From: Sphingomonas faeni
GTDB lineage: Bacteria > Pseudomonadota > Alphaproteobacteria > Sphingomonadales > Sphingomonadaceae
Direction of reading: 5' to 3'
Assembly (NCBI RefSeq): GCF_003053745.1
Contig: NZ_QAYE01000008.1
Coordinates: forward strand, 220,485 to 284,484
DNA length: 64,000 bases
The position numbers and the translations under genes were made by a program. Below are positions 26,775 to 35,906 of the stretch, one piece after another (position 1 is the stretch's first letter; the number at the start of each line of letters is the position of its first letter). Under the pieces are notes generated by a model. The model ran no database searches. It had not been told where the DNA came from and was given only the letters and a program-made list of their open reading frames with translations.

Positions 26775-27158
26775 TCAGCTTTCAGCGCGACGGTTGAGAT
26801 CGTGACCGAAAGCGAGCAGGCCGACGCCGACGATCGTCCACAACGTCTCGCCGCCACCGCTGTCATGCGGCAGCGTCATCGCGCCCGCCATGATGCCGAG
26901 CCCAAGCGCGCCCATCGCAGCGGGCATCATATAGCCGTGGTTCAGCACGCCGCGGCCGAGCGCGAGCGCGCCGAGGCCGATCGCGATCGTCAGGCCGACT
27001 TCGTGAAAAATCGGGTCGAGCAGGAACCCGCCTGCGGTCGACATCAGCGCGACCAGCACGGAGGTCGCCAGGCAATGCACCATGCACAGGCCCGACAGCC
27101 CGATCGCATAGCGATCGAGTCCGGCAAAGCGGTGGGTATGCGTGGCCGAGGGCGTCAT
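26775..27158 (-). CDS. MerC-domain membrane protein
   Basis: A 127-residue protein with four predicted membrane helices. The motif GLCMVHCLATSVLVAL carries the paired cysteines of the MerC family, known for mercury uptake. The His residues near the N-terminus (SATHTHRF) and in FHEVG could also bind metal. There are no other mer genes here. Position upstream of a Zur-like regulator suggests a role in divalent-metal transport, possibly zinc, instead of mercury resistance (inference). Confidence 0.82.
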   Translation of the reverse strand: MTPSATHTHRFAGLDRYAIGLSGLCMVHCLATSVLVALMSTAGGFLLDPIFHEVGLTIAIGLGALALGRGVLNHGYMMPAAMGALGLGIMAGAMTLPHDSGGGETLWTIVGVGLLAFGHDLNRRAES

Positions 27159-27182
27159 CGTTCGTCGGATATAGACGCCTCG

Positions 27183-27210
27183 TTGACAGGATACAACATT
27201 ACATTGTCAA
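27183..27210 (-). promoter_or_regulatory. Candidate Zur operator upstream of merC-zur
   Basis: TTGACA and TGTCAA form inverted arms around GTAATGTTGTATC (minus strand). The core resembles the Zur box GTAATGTTATAACATTAC at 13 of 18 positions by my own alignment. It lies about 25 bases before the merC start. Confidence 0.45.
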
Positions 27211-27256
27211 TTTTGGCGGCAAGTTACGCCAGATTCTGAAGGGTTCACTCCCTCCT

Positions 27257-27317
27257 CCTTGTTCTCCTGCGAAGGCGGGAGCCCAGACTGGGCTCCCGCC
27301 TTCGCAGGAGAACAAGG
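27257..27317. repeat. Intergenic inverted repeat, family B
   Basis: A 61-base near-perfect palindrome with arms CCTTGTTCTCCTGCGAAGGC and complement. It has five copies in the window (27257, 29908, 40375, 48291, 54387). Confidence 0.9.
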
Positions 27318-27432
27318 AAGTAGCATGCGACGGTAGCGAGTCCGGCTTCTACCCAACCGCCCCCAGCAACATGAAGCAACGGCGCACCACGAACCGATGG
27401 CGCCCCGCCCCGCAAACCACTATCTCATCCCC

Positions 27433-28485
27433 ATGCTTCAACCCAGCGCCGCCTTTCTCACCAAAGCCCGTCCTCGTTCCGTCGCCTTGTGGCTGTTCAC
27501 GGTCGCCGGCCTGATCGTCGCGATGGTCGTCATCGGCGGGATCACGCGGCTGACCGAGTCGGGGCTGTCGATCACGCAGTGGAAGCCGATCAGCGGGATC
27601 ATTCCGCCGCTCAACGACGCGCAGTGGCAGGCCGAGTTCGACGCCTACAAGCGCATCCCCGAATACGCCGCGTTCAACGCCGACATGACGGTCGGCGGGT
27701 TCAAGGCGATTTTCTTCTGGGAATATCTGCACCGGCTATGGGGCCGCGTGATCGGGCTCGTGTTCGCATTGCCGCTGATCTGGTTCGCGGTGCGCAAGCG
27801 AATCCCGGTCGGCTATGGCTGGCGGCTGTCGGCGCTGCTCGCACTCGGCGCGTTCCAGGGCGCGATCGGCTGGTGGATGGTCGCCTCGGGCCTATCGGTG
27901 CGCACCGATGTTAGCCACATCCGACTCGCCGTCCACCTGTTGACCGCGCTGACGATCCTCGCCGGGATCGTGTGGACCGCACTCGACTTGATGGCGCTGC
28001 ACCGCAATCCGCTCGCCGCCCCTGCCCGCCTCGCGCCGGTCGCGATCCTCGCGTTGGCGCTGCTGTTCGTGCAGCTCGTCTATGGTGCGTTCACTGCCGG
28101 GCTCGATGCCGGCTATGCCTTTGCGAGCTGGCCGCTGATGGGTGACGGGCTGTTCCCGGCCGACGTGCCGATGGTGAACCCCGCCTGGAGCAACGCGGTC
28201 GACAACCCTATCGTCGTGCAGTTCATCCACCGCTGGTTCGCGTTCGCCGCCGCCGCCGGCCTCATCTGGCTCGCGATCAAGGCGACCAAGACCGGCAGCA
28301 GCGCGGGGTTCTTCGTCGTCGGGCTGGTCACACTCCAGATCATGCTTGGCATCGCGACGCTGATGACCGGCGTCCAGATCGACGTCGCGGTCGCGCACCA
28401 AGGCAACGCCGCACTCCTCCTGATCGCCGCGGTGTTCGCCGCCCATGCTGTCGGCACGGCGCCCCGTATCAAGCAGCGGGTATAA
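27433..28485 (+). CDS. ctaA: Heme A synthase (COX15/CtaA)
   Basis: A 350-residue inner-membrane enzyme converting heme O to heme A for cytochrome aa3 oxidase, with eight predicted helices. Heme-ligand histidines are seen in FFWEYLHRLWGR, SHIRLAVHLLTAL, VQFIHRWFAF and VAVAHQGNAALLL. IGGITRLTESGLSITQWKPI at the N-terminus is the family signature and indicates the larger, proteobacterial type. ATG 27433 begins directly before it. It is upstream of rplM-rpsI. Confidence 0.94.
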   Translation: MLQPSAAFLTKARPRSVALWLFTVAGLIVAMVVIGGITRLTESGLSITQWKPISGIIPPLNDAQWQAEFDAYKRIPEYAAFNADMTVGGFKAIFFWEYLHRLWGRVIGLVFALPLIWFAVRKRIPVGYGWRLSALLALGAFQGAIGWWMVASGLSVRTDVSHIRLAVHLLTALTILAGIVWTALDLMALHRNPLAAPARLAPVAILALALLFVQLVYGAFTAGLDAGYAFASWPLMGDGLFPADVPMVNPAWSNAVDNPIVVQFIHRWFAFAAAAGLIWLAIKATKTGSSAGFFVVGLVTLQIMLGIATLMTGVQIDVAVAHQGNAALLLIAAVFAAHAVGTAPRIKQRV

Positions 28486-28514
28486 TAATACCCGTCAGGA
28501 AACCGGCGGAAAGC

Positions 28515-28543
28515 TTGACTTGAAGCCCCCCTTTCAGCATTAG
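28515..28543 (+). promoter_or_regulatory. Possible promoter for rplM-rpsI
   Basis: TTGACT at 28515-28520 and CATTAG at 28538-28543 are separated by 17 bases. The -10 match is weak. The position, 67 bases before the rplM ATG, is sensible. Confidence 0.35.
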
Positions 28544-28609
28544 GTCGGCATTCGCGCTGCGGGGCCTCCCCTTGGTGCGCTTGCATTCAATCTGGAAGGT
28601 CTAACGCCC

Positions 28610-29089
28610 ATGAAGGCGCTCATGAAGACCACCAAGTCGGCAAAGCCGGCAGAGGTGGACAAGCAGTGGCATATCGTCGACGCGGAAGGTCTCGTCGTCG
28701 GCCGTGCCGCATCGATCATCGCCAACGTCCTGCGCGGCAAGCACAAGGTGTCGTTCACCCCGCATGTCGATTGCGGTGACAACGTCGTCGTGATCAACGC
28801 CGACAAGATCCGCTTCACCGGCAACAAGGCCGCGAAGAAGATCTATTACAAGCACACCGGTTACGCTGGCGGCATCAAGGGCATCACTGCCGCCAAGGTC
28901 CTCGACGGCCGCTTCCCGGAGCGCGTTCTCGAAAAGGCTGTCGAGCGCATGATCCCGCGCGGCCCGCTGGGTCGTGAGCAGATGCGCAACCTGCGTATTT
29001 TCAAGGGCACCGAGCATCCGCACGAGGCACAGAACCCTGCCGTGCTCGACATCGGCAGCATGAACCGCAAGAACAAGGTGGGCGCATAA
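28610..29089 (+). CDS. rplM: 50S ribosomal protein L13
   Basis: A 159-residue large-subunit protein. W(H)[49 protein letters not shown] and GMIPRG-type [15 protein letters not shown] are the L13 landmarks. It has a short N-terminal extension ([19 protein letters not shown]). GGAAGG lies upstream of the ATG. Its TAA overlaps the rpsI ATG by one base, the usual rplM-rpsI operon. Confidence 0.97.
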   Translation: MKALMKTTKSAKPAEVDKQWHIVDAEGLVVGRAASIIANVLRGKHKVSFTPHVDCGDNVVVINADKIRFTGNKAAKKIYYKHTGYAGGIKGITAAKVLDGRFPERVLEKAVERMIPRGPLGREQMRNLRIFKGTEHPHEAQNPAVLDIGSMNRKNKVGA

Positions 29090-29646
29090 TGTCCGACAAC
29101 CGCCAGTCGCTCGCCGATCTCGCGAGCCTGACCAACCAGCCCGCGCCGGCTGCCCCCGCCGAGCAGGCTCTGCCGACCAGCGAAGGCGATATCGCAGCGC
29201 CGGTCTCGAACGAGCCCGTCCGCGAGCCGATGCCGCTGCGCGAGCAGATCCTCGACAAGCAGGGCCGCGCCTATGCGACCGGCCGTCGCAAGGATGCCGT
29301 CGCGCGCGTCTGGGTCAAGCCCGGCACCGGCAAGATCACGATCAACGGTCGTGACCAGGAAGTGTATTTCGCACGTCCGACTCTGCGTCTCGTCATCAAC
29401 CAGGTGTTCGGGATCACCGAGCGCGAAGGTCAGTACGACGTCGTCTGCACCGTCAAGGGTGGTGGCCTTTCGGGCCAGGCCGGCGCGGTCAAGCATGGCA
29501 TCAGCCAGGCGCTGACCCGCTTCGAGCCGGTGCTGCGCGCCTCGGTGAAGGCAGCAGGCTTCCTGACCCGCGACAGCCGCGTCGTCGAGCGCAAGAAGTA
29601 CGGCAAGGCGAAGGCCCGTCGTAGCTTCCAGTTCTCGAAGCGCTAA
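29089..29646 (+). CDS. rpsI: 30S ribosomal protein S9
   Basis: A 185-residue small-subunit protein ending in the conserved basic tail [17 protein letters not shown] that reaches the P-site tRNA. The core begins near residue 60 ([20 protein letters not shown]). The first 55 residues are an Ala/Pro/Glu-rich extension not found in the roughly 130-residue enterobacterial protein. [19 protein letters not shown] is intact. It overlaps rplM by one base and is followed by a terminator. Confidence 0.97.
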   Translation: MSDNRQSLADLASLTNQPAPAAPAEQALPTSEGDIAAPVSNEPVREPMPLREQILDKQGRAYATGRRKDAVARVWVKPGTGKITINGRDQEVYFARPTLRLVINQVFGITEREGQYDVVCTVKGGGLSGQAGAVKHGISQALTRFEPVLRASVKAAGFLTRDSRVVERKKYGKAKARRSFQFSKR

Positions 29647-29675
29647 TCTCGCTTTCAGTATCTGCGTATCAGAAG

Positions 29676-29701
29676 GGCGGTCCGGCAACGGGCCGCCTTT
29701 T
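29676..29701 (+). terminator. Terminator of rplM-rpsI
   Basis: Stem GGCGGTCC/GGGCCGCC (one G-T pair) with a GGCAAC loop followed by four T, 29 bases after the rpsI stop. The rest of the 327-base gap up to 29974 contains a perfect palindrome and a family B repeat but no gene. Confidence 0.85.
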
Positions 29702-29752
29702 CTGGTTTTGGGTGCAGCTATGACGTCAGGGTGAGAGCTGCAACGAAGCCCA

Positions 29753-29801
29753 AACCCCAACGATCCCCCCTCCCTGAAAGGGAGGGGGGATCGTTGGGGT
29801 T
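29753..29801. repeat. Perfect 23-bp palindrome
   Basis: Arms 29753-29775 and 29779-29801 are exact reverse complements around a GAA loop. The inner CCCTCCCT-GAA-AGGGAGGG resembles the outer arm of repeat family C, so it may be a solo arm. Confidence 0.9.
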
Positions 29802-29907
29802 GGCGCGCAGCGTGGCTATTGCAGATGCCACGGCGGTCGAACTTATCGAACGTTGATGTTCCCGCCAGATACTAAAGCGAGGCAATGCCGCAGCGGCGCG
29901 GCCGTTT

Positions 29908-29965
29908 CTTGTTCTCCCGCGAAGGCGGGAGCCCAGTCTGGGTCCCCGCCTTCGCGGGGAAACAA
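29908..29965. repeat. Intergenic inverted repeat, family B
   Basis: A 58-base palindrome with the same CTTGTTCTCCCGCGAAGGCG left arm as the other family B copies. It ends eight bases before the stop of the deacetylase gene. Confidence 0.9.
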
Positions 29966-29973
29966 TCGACGCC

Positions 29974-30957
29974 TTACCCCAACGCCGCGATGATTTCTTC
30001 AAGCGAGGCGTTGCGGATCTCACGCCGCTCGAACTCGTCGAGCATCGCGGTCCACCATGCATGAAATCGCTTCAGATCCGCCGCGTCGCGAACGTAAGGC
30101 GTGTGACCCGGGACCAGGGACGGCGAGTGGAAGGACAGGTTGAGCAACCGCAGCCCTTCGCCAGCCGCCACCGCGACGGCCTCCAAAGCGTCGGCGATCG
30201 GCATGTCCTCGGGCGTCAGCGCGATCCGGGACAGCAGGTGCGCGCGCGCGAAGAGGCCCCTGCCCTTCGGAACTCGCCCGAGCGCCCGGTACAGCTGCGC
30301 GCCGCCCCGTCGCGCACCGCCCGTGAAGACCGTTGTCAGCGGCAACTCGACGATCCCCTCTGCGCGATACGCGCCGGCGTCGGCTTGCGAGAAGTCAGGG
30401 CCTCCGTCGGCACTGTAATCATAGCCGGGACGAACCGAGCTATCGATCCGGTAACCGAGCCTAGCGAGCAGCGCGAAACTGTTAGGACCAATACCGTAGC
30501 GGCCGGCGCGATAGGCGCGCGGGGCTCGGCCGAACGCGGTCGTTATGGCCCGGGTCAGCGTTTCGAGCTTGGCGGCTTCCGATGCGCGCGGCAGGTTGCC
30601 GGCGTAACTCGATCCCGGCGGCGCGCTGTCCGGGAACGGCGGATTGACCCAGGCGTGAAGCTGCGTGCCGATCTCCGACCGTCCATCTTCGAGGACACGT
30701 CCGAGTATCGCCACGGCCGTTGGATCCGTGGCGACCGGATAGTCGACCATGCAGGACAGCGCGACGCCTCGTTCGGCAAACCGGCGATGCGCCTCTGGAA
30801 AGGCCGCCATCGCCGTCGTCGCGCGATTGCGGCGGTCCAGCGGGGCGTTCCAGTCGAATTCCTCTTCGACGTCCGCGAAGACGGTGAAGCGCGTGCCGAA
30901 TTTCTCGGGCCATACCACGCGTTGTGCGTCGGTCGGGCGCGGGGGGCGATACGTCAC
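29974..30957 (-). CDS. WalW-like polysaccharide deacetylase
   Basis: A 327-residue NodB-related protein. FADVEEEFDWN replaces the usual TFDDG-type first motif, EIGTQLHAWVNPPF supplies the H-x-W element, and YRAGRYGIGPNSFALLA is a further conserved block. The set corresponds to the WalW-type deacetylases of sphingomonads. Substrate is unknown, probably a cell-surface sugar polymer. It has no signal peptide. Its ATG overlaps the TGA of the preceding histidine kinase (ATGA), so the two are co-translated, which links its synthesis to the kinase. Confidence 0.8.
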   Translation of the reverse strand: MTYRPPRPTDAQRVVWPEKFGTRFTVFADVEEEFDWNAPLDRRNRATTAMAAFPEAHRRFAERGVALSCMVDYPVATDPTAVAILGRVLEDGRSEIGTQLHAWVNPPFPDSAPPGSSYAGNLPRASEAAKLETLTRAITTAFGRAPRAYRAGRYGIGPNSFALLARLGYRIDSSVRPGYDYSADGGPDFSQADAGAYRAEGIVELPLTTVFTGGARRGGAQLYRALGRVPKGRGLFARAHLLSRIALTPEDMPIADALEAVAVAAGEGLRLLNLSFHSPSLVPGHTPYVRDAADLKRFHAWWTAMLDEFERREIRNASLEEIIAALG

Positions 30958-32843
30958 CGCTGTTCGTCGGCGGTCCGCTCCGCATCGACAGTATCGGCAG
31001 CCGGAAGCTGAAGCGTCAGGCGGTCGGCGCCGATCGTCAGCACGCCGCCCAGTTCGACCGCGAGGTTCTGTGCCAGCCGCAACGCGAACCCGGTCCCGAG
31101 CAAGGGCGCACCATCGCCGTCGCTCTCGTGTTCGGCATCGATGCTCAGCAGGACATCGGTGGCGTGTGCGGCGAGCGCGGCGGGTCGACCGAATTCGATC
31201 GTCACGGTGTCAGAAACCGGCCGGACGACCACGCCAAGCTGCTCGCCCTTCCGCCCGGCCGAAACCAGCGCGGCGAGCAACCGGCCGATCAACCGCTCGA
31301 CCGCACGGTCGTCGCCGAGAATGTCGCAGTCGCCCGCCGGCATCGCCACGCCCAGGCTCGTACCACGCAGCGTCGCGAGCGGCTGGAGATCCCGCACGAC
31401 CCGGTCGAGCAACGCACGAACCGGCACCGTCGTCGGGCGCAGGTCGAGCGCACGCCCTTCGATCCGCGCGGCAGTGTCGAGATCGTCGATCGCCGCGAGC
31501 AGGTCGCCCGCCTGCGTGCGAATCGTGGTCGCACGGTCGCGGTAGGTCGGCGAGACCGGACCGAGCAACTGCGTCTCGATCAGCTCCGCGAACCCGGCGA
31601 TCGCATTTGTAGGCGTGCGCAGTTCGTGAACGAGCTGGCGGAGCGAGTCGGACACCGGCGACGAGACGCGAACCGGCTCGGCCGTCTCGTCGCGACGAGG
31701 GCGACGCCCCGTTCCGCGGAAGCCGATGAAGCGACCCGACGCATGTTCGAACGCGGGCACGCCCGACAGCCGCCACGATCCGAACGCATCGGACAGGCCG
31801 CCTACTTCGAGCCGCGCATCGCTGAACCGGGAGCGTCGACGGAACGCACCTGCTGCGACTCCGTCGAGATGCGCCTCGCCCTGTTGTGCGGCATAGGCGA
31901 GCGACACGCCGACCAGTGCAGAGCGCGCGACGCCGTCGACCATGCGGATGATCCCTTGCGCATCGGTCTCGAAGCGGAAGCCCTCGACATCGGCCGCCGC
32001 GGGCGCTGGCGGCGCGGCGTCGACCGTGCGGTCGCGATTGAACGCCTCGATACGCGCGACGAGGTCGGAAATCTCGAACCGGTCGGCCGGCGCTGGTCCA
32101 GCCGGCTCGACCACGGTCGGCTCGGTCTCGGCTAGCTTGGCGTGGCGAAACGCCTCGGCGACGAACGGCAGCCCGCGTGCGACCGCGCCGAGCGCCATGA
32201 ACGGGGTTTCGCTCAGCGGCGCGGCGTAGAGGGACAGCTCGGGAATGTCGGCAGGAGCCGGTTCGGGAAGCTTCGCGACCGGTTCATCGCGAACAGGCGC
32301 CTGTTCGATCGGGACCAACTTGGGCGCGATGGGCTCGGGCACAACCGGTTCCGCCTCGGCCATCTCGATCTCGATTGGCGCTTCGGGTTGCGGCAACACG
32401 AAGTCGGTCGGACCGAAGCTCTGCAACCCGCGCTGGACCTCAGCGGGCAGATCACGACGATGACGCAGGACGGATCGGCTCGGCGGTGTCAGTCGCGGGA
32501 GAAGCGCGAGCCAGTCGTCCGGCTCCAGCGTCGCCGTCCGCAACACCGGTGCGGCGATCGCCAGCACATCTTCCGCGAAGAACCCGACGAGCCGCGCATC
32601 GGGCTTGGCAAACGCCAGCGCCCGCGCACTCGCGGCACGGACCTCGATGGGCACCGCCTGCCGCAACAGCCGCAACCGTGCGATCGCCGGCTCGTCGACC
32701 ACCGCACGACCACGTCCCATCAGGTCGACCAACTGCCGCCACGCCGATTGCGCACCGAAATCGGTGGCCATATCGGCGGCAAGGATCGTCTTCAGGCTAT
32801 CGTCGAACCGCACATCGTTCCCCGGCTTCAGCGGGCGTAGCAC
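30954..32843 (-). CDS. Degenerate sensor histidine kinase
   Basis: A 629-residue cytoplasmic protein. The N-terminal 300 residues are Glu/Pro-rich and helical, a PAS-like region lies near residues 265-370, and the H-box QLVHELRTPTNAIAGFAELI is intact near residue 415. The ATP-binding part is poorly preserved. The N-box region reads DRAVERLIGRLLAALVSAG without a clear Asn, and a DxGxG box is missing (SIDAEHESDGDGAPLLGTGF). It may therefore be a weak kinase, a phosphatase or a scaffold. No response regulator is adjacent. The stop codon overlaps the deacetylase start. Confidence 0.78.
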   Translation of the reverse strand: MLRPLKPGNDVRFDDSLKTILAADMATDFGAQSAWRQLVDLMGRGRAVVDEPAIARLRLLRQAVPIEVRAASARALAFAKPDARLVGFFAEDVLAIAAPVLRTATLEPDDWLALLPRLTPPSRSVLRHRRDLPAEVQRGLQSFGPTDFVLPQPEAPIEIEMAEAEPVVPEPIAPKLVPIEQAPVRDEPVAKLPEPAPADIPELSLYAAPLSETPFMALGAVARGLPFVAEAFRHAKLAETEPTVVEPAGPAPADRFEISDLVARIEAFNRDRTVDAAPPAPAAADVEGFRFETDAQGIIRMVDGVARSALVGVSLAYAAQQGEAHLDGVAAGAFRRRSRFSDARLEVGGLSDAFGSWRLSGVPAFEHASGRFIGFRGTGRRPRRDETAEPVRVSSPVSDSLRQLVHELRTPTNAIAGFAELIETQLLGPVSPTYRDRATTIRTQAGDLLAAIDDLDTAARIEGRALDLRPTTVPVRALLDRVVRDLQPLATLRGTSLGVAMPAGDCDILGDDRAVERLIGRLLAALVSAGRKGEQLGVVVRPVSDTVTIEFGRPAALAAHATDVLLSIDAEHESDGDGAPLLGTGFALRLAQNLAVELGGVLTIGADRLTLQLPAADTVDAERTADEQR

Positions 32844-33010
32844 GCTCTCCGTACCGATTCCTTAACGCGCGCGGCGATGCGAAGGAACAACCCATTTTGG
32901 TAGGCAAAGGCCTTCGTCGCATTGTGGGACAATTGCGTTTCGCCGCAACAATCTTATCGCTATGAGGAATGAATCGCTTGGTTTGCGATGCCCATCAGGA
33001 GTTGCGTGAA

Positions 33011-33478
33011 ATGAGTTTTGACCGGATCGATCGGCAGATCCTGTCGCTGTTGCAGGCCGACGGTCGGATGACCAATGTCGACCTGGCCGACCAGGTGGGG
33101 CTCACTGCGCCGCCGTGCCTCCGCCGCGTCCGCGCACTCGAGGAAGCGGGTGCCATTCGCGGCTATCACGCCGATCTCGATGCCAGCCGCCTGGGCTTCC
33201 CGATCACCGTGTTCGCGATGGTGTCGCTGCGCAGCCAAGCCGAGCACGACCTCGCCGCGTTCGAGCATCACATCGCCGACATTCCTGAAATTCGCGAATG
33301 CCACATGCTCAACGGCGAGATCGACTTCATCCTGAAGATCGTTGCTGCCGACTTGAAGAGTTTCCAGGAAATCCTGACGACGCATCTGACGCCGGCGCCG
33401 AATGTGGCAAGCGTGAAGACGTCGCTGACGATCCGGACGGCGAAGGCGTTGTCGGGAATCCCGGTGGTGGTCGACTAG
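33011..33478 (+). CDS. Lrp/AsnC-family transcriptional regulator
   Basis: A 155-residue regulator. The N-terminal helix-turn-helix (DRIDRQILSLLQADGRMTNV, then DLADQVGLTAPPCLRRVRAL) is followed by the RAM/AsnC ligand domain (ECHMLNGEIDFILKIVAADL). These proteins sense amino acids as octamers. ATG 33011 starts the canonical MSFDRIDRQIL; a longer in-frame start is unlikely. It is divergent from the kinase-deacetylase unit, with a family C repeat directly after it. Confidence 0.92.
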   Translation: MSFDRIDRQILSLLQADGRMTNVDLADQVGLTAPPCLRRVRALEEAGAIRGYHADLDASRLGFPITVFAMVSLRSQAEHDLAAFEHHIADIPEIRECHMLNGEIDFILKIVAADLKSFQEILTTHLTPAPNVASVKTSLTIRTAKALSGIPVVVD

Positions 33479-33500
33479 TCTTCTGACTTTCTCGCCTTCG

Positions 33501-33609
33501 CCCCTCCCTGGAAGGGAGGGGTTGGGGGTGGGTCGGGTTCCGCTTGGTTCGGACCTTCGTAACACGAGCAGGCCAACCCACCCCCTGCCCCTCCCTTCCA
33601 GGGAGGGGA
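33501..33609. repeat. Intergenic inverted repeat, family C
   Basis: A 109-base copy with arms CCCCTCCCTGGAAGGGAGGG and complement. It matches 26127-26229 in arms and in the inner GGGTGGGTCGG segment. Confidence 0.88.
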
Positions 33610-33646
33610 GTTCAGACGCCGTGATTGGCTAGCCATACCCGCAATG

Positions 33647-33675
33647 AAAACGGGGCCGCATTGCTGCGGCCCCGT
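33647..33675 (-). terminator. Terminator, probably bidirectional
   Basis: Perfect eleven-pair stem ACGGGGCCGCA/TGCGGCCCCGT with a four-base loop. It carries four T on the minus strand, serving the TPR gene, and a shorter T run on the plus strand. Confidence 0.9.
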
Positions 33676-33700
33676 TTCTCCATTCCAAAGACGCCTTAGT

Positions 33701-34993
33701 TTACGCAGCCGGTGCGCCCAGCCAGGTCGTCCACAGACCGGCAACGTCGGCCTTGGGCGAAGCCTTGACCGCCGAGAACGCCGTCGCGGCACCCGCCTTG
33801 TCACCCGACCGCGCGAGCGCGATGCCCATATGCAGATTGACGTCGTCGGCATCGACGCCGCCCTTGGTCAGCGCCAGGCGATACAGCTCGATCGACTTGG
33901 CATAGTTGTTCTGGCCGAGATAGGCATCGGCCGTACCCGCGGCGAGCTTGCCGTTGGGCGCGGCCGCAGCGCGCTTCTCGAGACCCGACAACGGACCATC
34001 GTTGGCGATGTTCTTGCTCGCGTCCGCCAGCAGGCCCTTGGCCATCGTGTTCGACGCCGGGATCTTGCCCGCGGCGAGACCTTCCTTGATCACCGCCTGT
34101 GCTTCGCTCGGCAAGCCGCGACGGTTCACGCTGTCGGCATACTGGAGATAGTCGGTCTGATCGGCGAGCGAATTGGTCGCACGCATCAGGCGGAACACGT
34201 CGACCTTCTGTGCCTCGTCGAGCGGGATCAGCGCGTTTGCCTGGATACCCGACAGGATCAGCACGTCACGCCAGTTCTTTGCCGACGGGTATGCCGTGAT
34301 CCACTTTTTCAGCCACGCCATCGTGTCGGCGTTGCGCTTGGCGGCGTAGGACTTGGCGATCGCGTACCGGTAATATTCCTCCGGCGCCTTCTGGCCCGAT
34401 GCCGTCATCTGCGCGATGCTGGCCTCCAGATCGGCGGTCGCACCGGCGACGTCGCCGCTGTCCATCTTCGCCTTGATGACCTGCAGCGGCAGGTTCGGAT
34501 CGGTGTAGCCGAGCTCCTTCGCCTTGGCGAAATACTGGAGCGCGATCGGGTATTGCTTGCCATTGAACGCGAGTGCACCGCGGCGATAGGCATAGCGACC
34601 ACGATCGGCAGCCGGCGTCGCCGGGTTGGCGATCAGCGCGTCGAGCGGCTTTGCCAGCGTCGTCTCGTTCATCGGGGCGTTCGGGTTGGCGGTCTGCGCG
34701 GCAACCAGCTTCTCATTCTCGAGCTGATAGCGGAGCGCGGCGCCGATATACTTCTCGTAATCGGTCTTGGCGGCGGCATCGACCTGGTCGATCGCGGTCT
34801 GCGCGCCGGCGTAATCCTTGGCGGTCAGCGCGGTCTGCGCTGCGATGCCGGGCTTCTGTACTTCGGGGCTCAGCTTCATGGCCGGTGCCTCTTCGGCCTT
34901 CTTGTCCTTGGCGAACGCAGGCGCCGACAGCGCGAGGCCGCTCGTGCCGGTGGCAAACGCCGCAATCAGTGCAAGCTTGGAAATGGTCTTCAT
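33701..34993 (-). CDS. Exported tetratricopeptide-repeat protein
   Basis: A 430-residue protein with signal peptide (MKTISKLALIAAFATGTSGL, cleavage near APAFA). It is made of helical pairs with several TPR motifs (e.g. ALQYFAKAKELGYTDPNLPL; AKSIELYRLALTKGGVDADD). It is Ala/Lys-rich and likely periplasmic, acting in protein-protein assembly; no enzymatic domain is seen. ATG 34993 is chosen because it starts the signal peptide. A terminator follows the gene. The partner is unknown. Confidence 0.82.
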   Translation of the reverse strand: MKTISKLALIAAFATGTSGLALSAPAFAKDKKAEEAPAMKLSPEVQKPGIAAQTALTAKDYAGAQTAIDQVDAAAKTDYEKYIGAALRYQLENEKLVAAQTANPNAPMNETTLAKPLDALIANPATPAADRGRYAYRRGALAFNGKQYPIALQYFAKAKELGYTDPNLPLQVIKAKMDSGDVAGATADLEASIAQMTASGQKAPEEYYRYAIAKSYAAKRNADTMAWLKKWITAYPSAKNWRDVLILSGIQANALIPLDEAQKVDVFRLMRATNSLADQTDYLQYADSVNRRGLPSEAQAVIKEGLAAGKIPASNTMAKGLLADASKNIANDGPLSGLEKRAAAAPNGKLAAGTADAYLGQNNYAKSIELYRLALTKGGVDADDVNLHMGIALARSGDKAGAATAFSAVKASPKADVAGLWTTWLGAPAA

Positions 34994-35156
34994 GCGGAAA
35001 CTCTCCCTCTGCGTCGGCCCGCTTACGTAAGTGGCGCGCCGCGACGCTATATGGTCCGTGGTGCATACGTTCAAGCAAGCGGTCCGGATCCCCTGCCTGC
35101 AAATTAGCGGGTGAACGTCGATTGAACGCGCTCCCCGCCGCCGCTAGATCGCGACG

Positions 35157-35906
35157 ATGATCGCTGTCCTATCGCCCGCCAAGACGCTCGATTACGAGAG
35201 CGCGCTCCCCAAGCTCGACCCGACCACGCCGCGCTTCGGCGACGAGGCAAAGACGCTGGCGCATGCCGCCGCACACCTGACGCAGAAGAAGCTGTCGGAA
35301 CTGATGCATATCTCGCCGGCACTGGCGAAGCTGAACGCGGACCGGTTCCGCGATTTCGACACGCTGCCCGAGCGGCCGGCGATGTTCGCGTTTGCCGGCG
35401 ACGTCTATACCGGGCTGGAGGCAAAGACGCTCGACGAGGCGGCGGTCGATTACGCGCAGGATCACGTGCGGATGCTGTCGGGGCTGTACGGCCTGTTGCG
35501 ACCGCTTGACCTGATGCGGCCCTACCGGCTCGAGATGGGCACGCGATGGGCACCGCGGAAGACCAAGCTGACCGACTGGTGGGGGGGCCGGATCGCCAAA
35601 CTGCTCGCCGACGATGTTGAGGCGGAGGGGTCGGGGACGATCCTCAACCTCGCGAGCCAGGAATATTGGGCGGCAGCAGACGGCAAGCTGCCCAAGTCGA
35701 TCCGCGTCGTCGCGATCGATTTCCGCGAGGGCGAGGCGCAGAAGTTCGTCAGCTTCCACGCGAAGAAGGCCCGCGGCATGGTCGCGCGGTGGCTGGTCGA
35801 GCACCGCGTCGACACGATCGAGGGGATCAAGGGGTTCGACAGCGATGGCTATGCCTATGACGCGGCGGGCAGCAGCGACGCGCAGTTCCGGTTCGTGCGC
35901 AAGTGA
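35157..35906 (+). CDS. yaaA: Peroxide stress protein YaaA
   Basis: A 249-residue cytoplasmic DUF328/UPF0246 protein. The start MIAVLSPAKTLDYESALP, the central YTGLEAKTLDEAAVDYAQDH, LSGLYGLLRPLDLMRPYRLE and the C-terminal FHAKKARGMVARW are the family landmarks. YaaA limits free iron and protects DNA during hydrogen peroxide stress in E. coli. The TGA overlaps the GTG of the downstream SDR gene by four bases. Confidence 0.94.
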   Translation: MIAVLSPAKTLDYESALPKLDPTTPRFGDEAKTLAHAAAHLTQKKLSELMHISPALAKLNADRFRDFDTLPERPAMFAFAGDVYTGLEAKTLDEAAVDYAQDHVRMLSGLYGLLRPLDLMRPYRLEMGTRWAPRKTKLTDWWGGRIAKLLADDVEAEGSGTILNLASQEYWAAADGKLPKSIRVVAIDFREGEAQKFVSFHAKKARGMVARWLVEHRVDTIEGIKGFDSDGYAYDAAGSSDAQFRFVRK

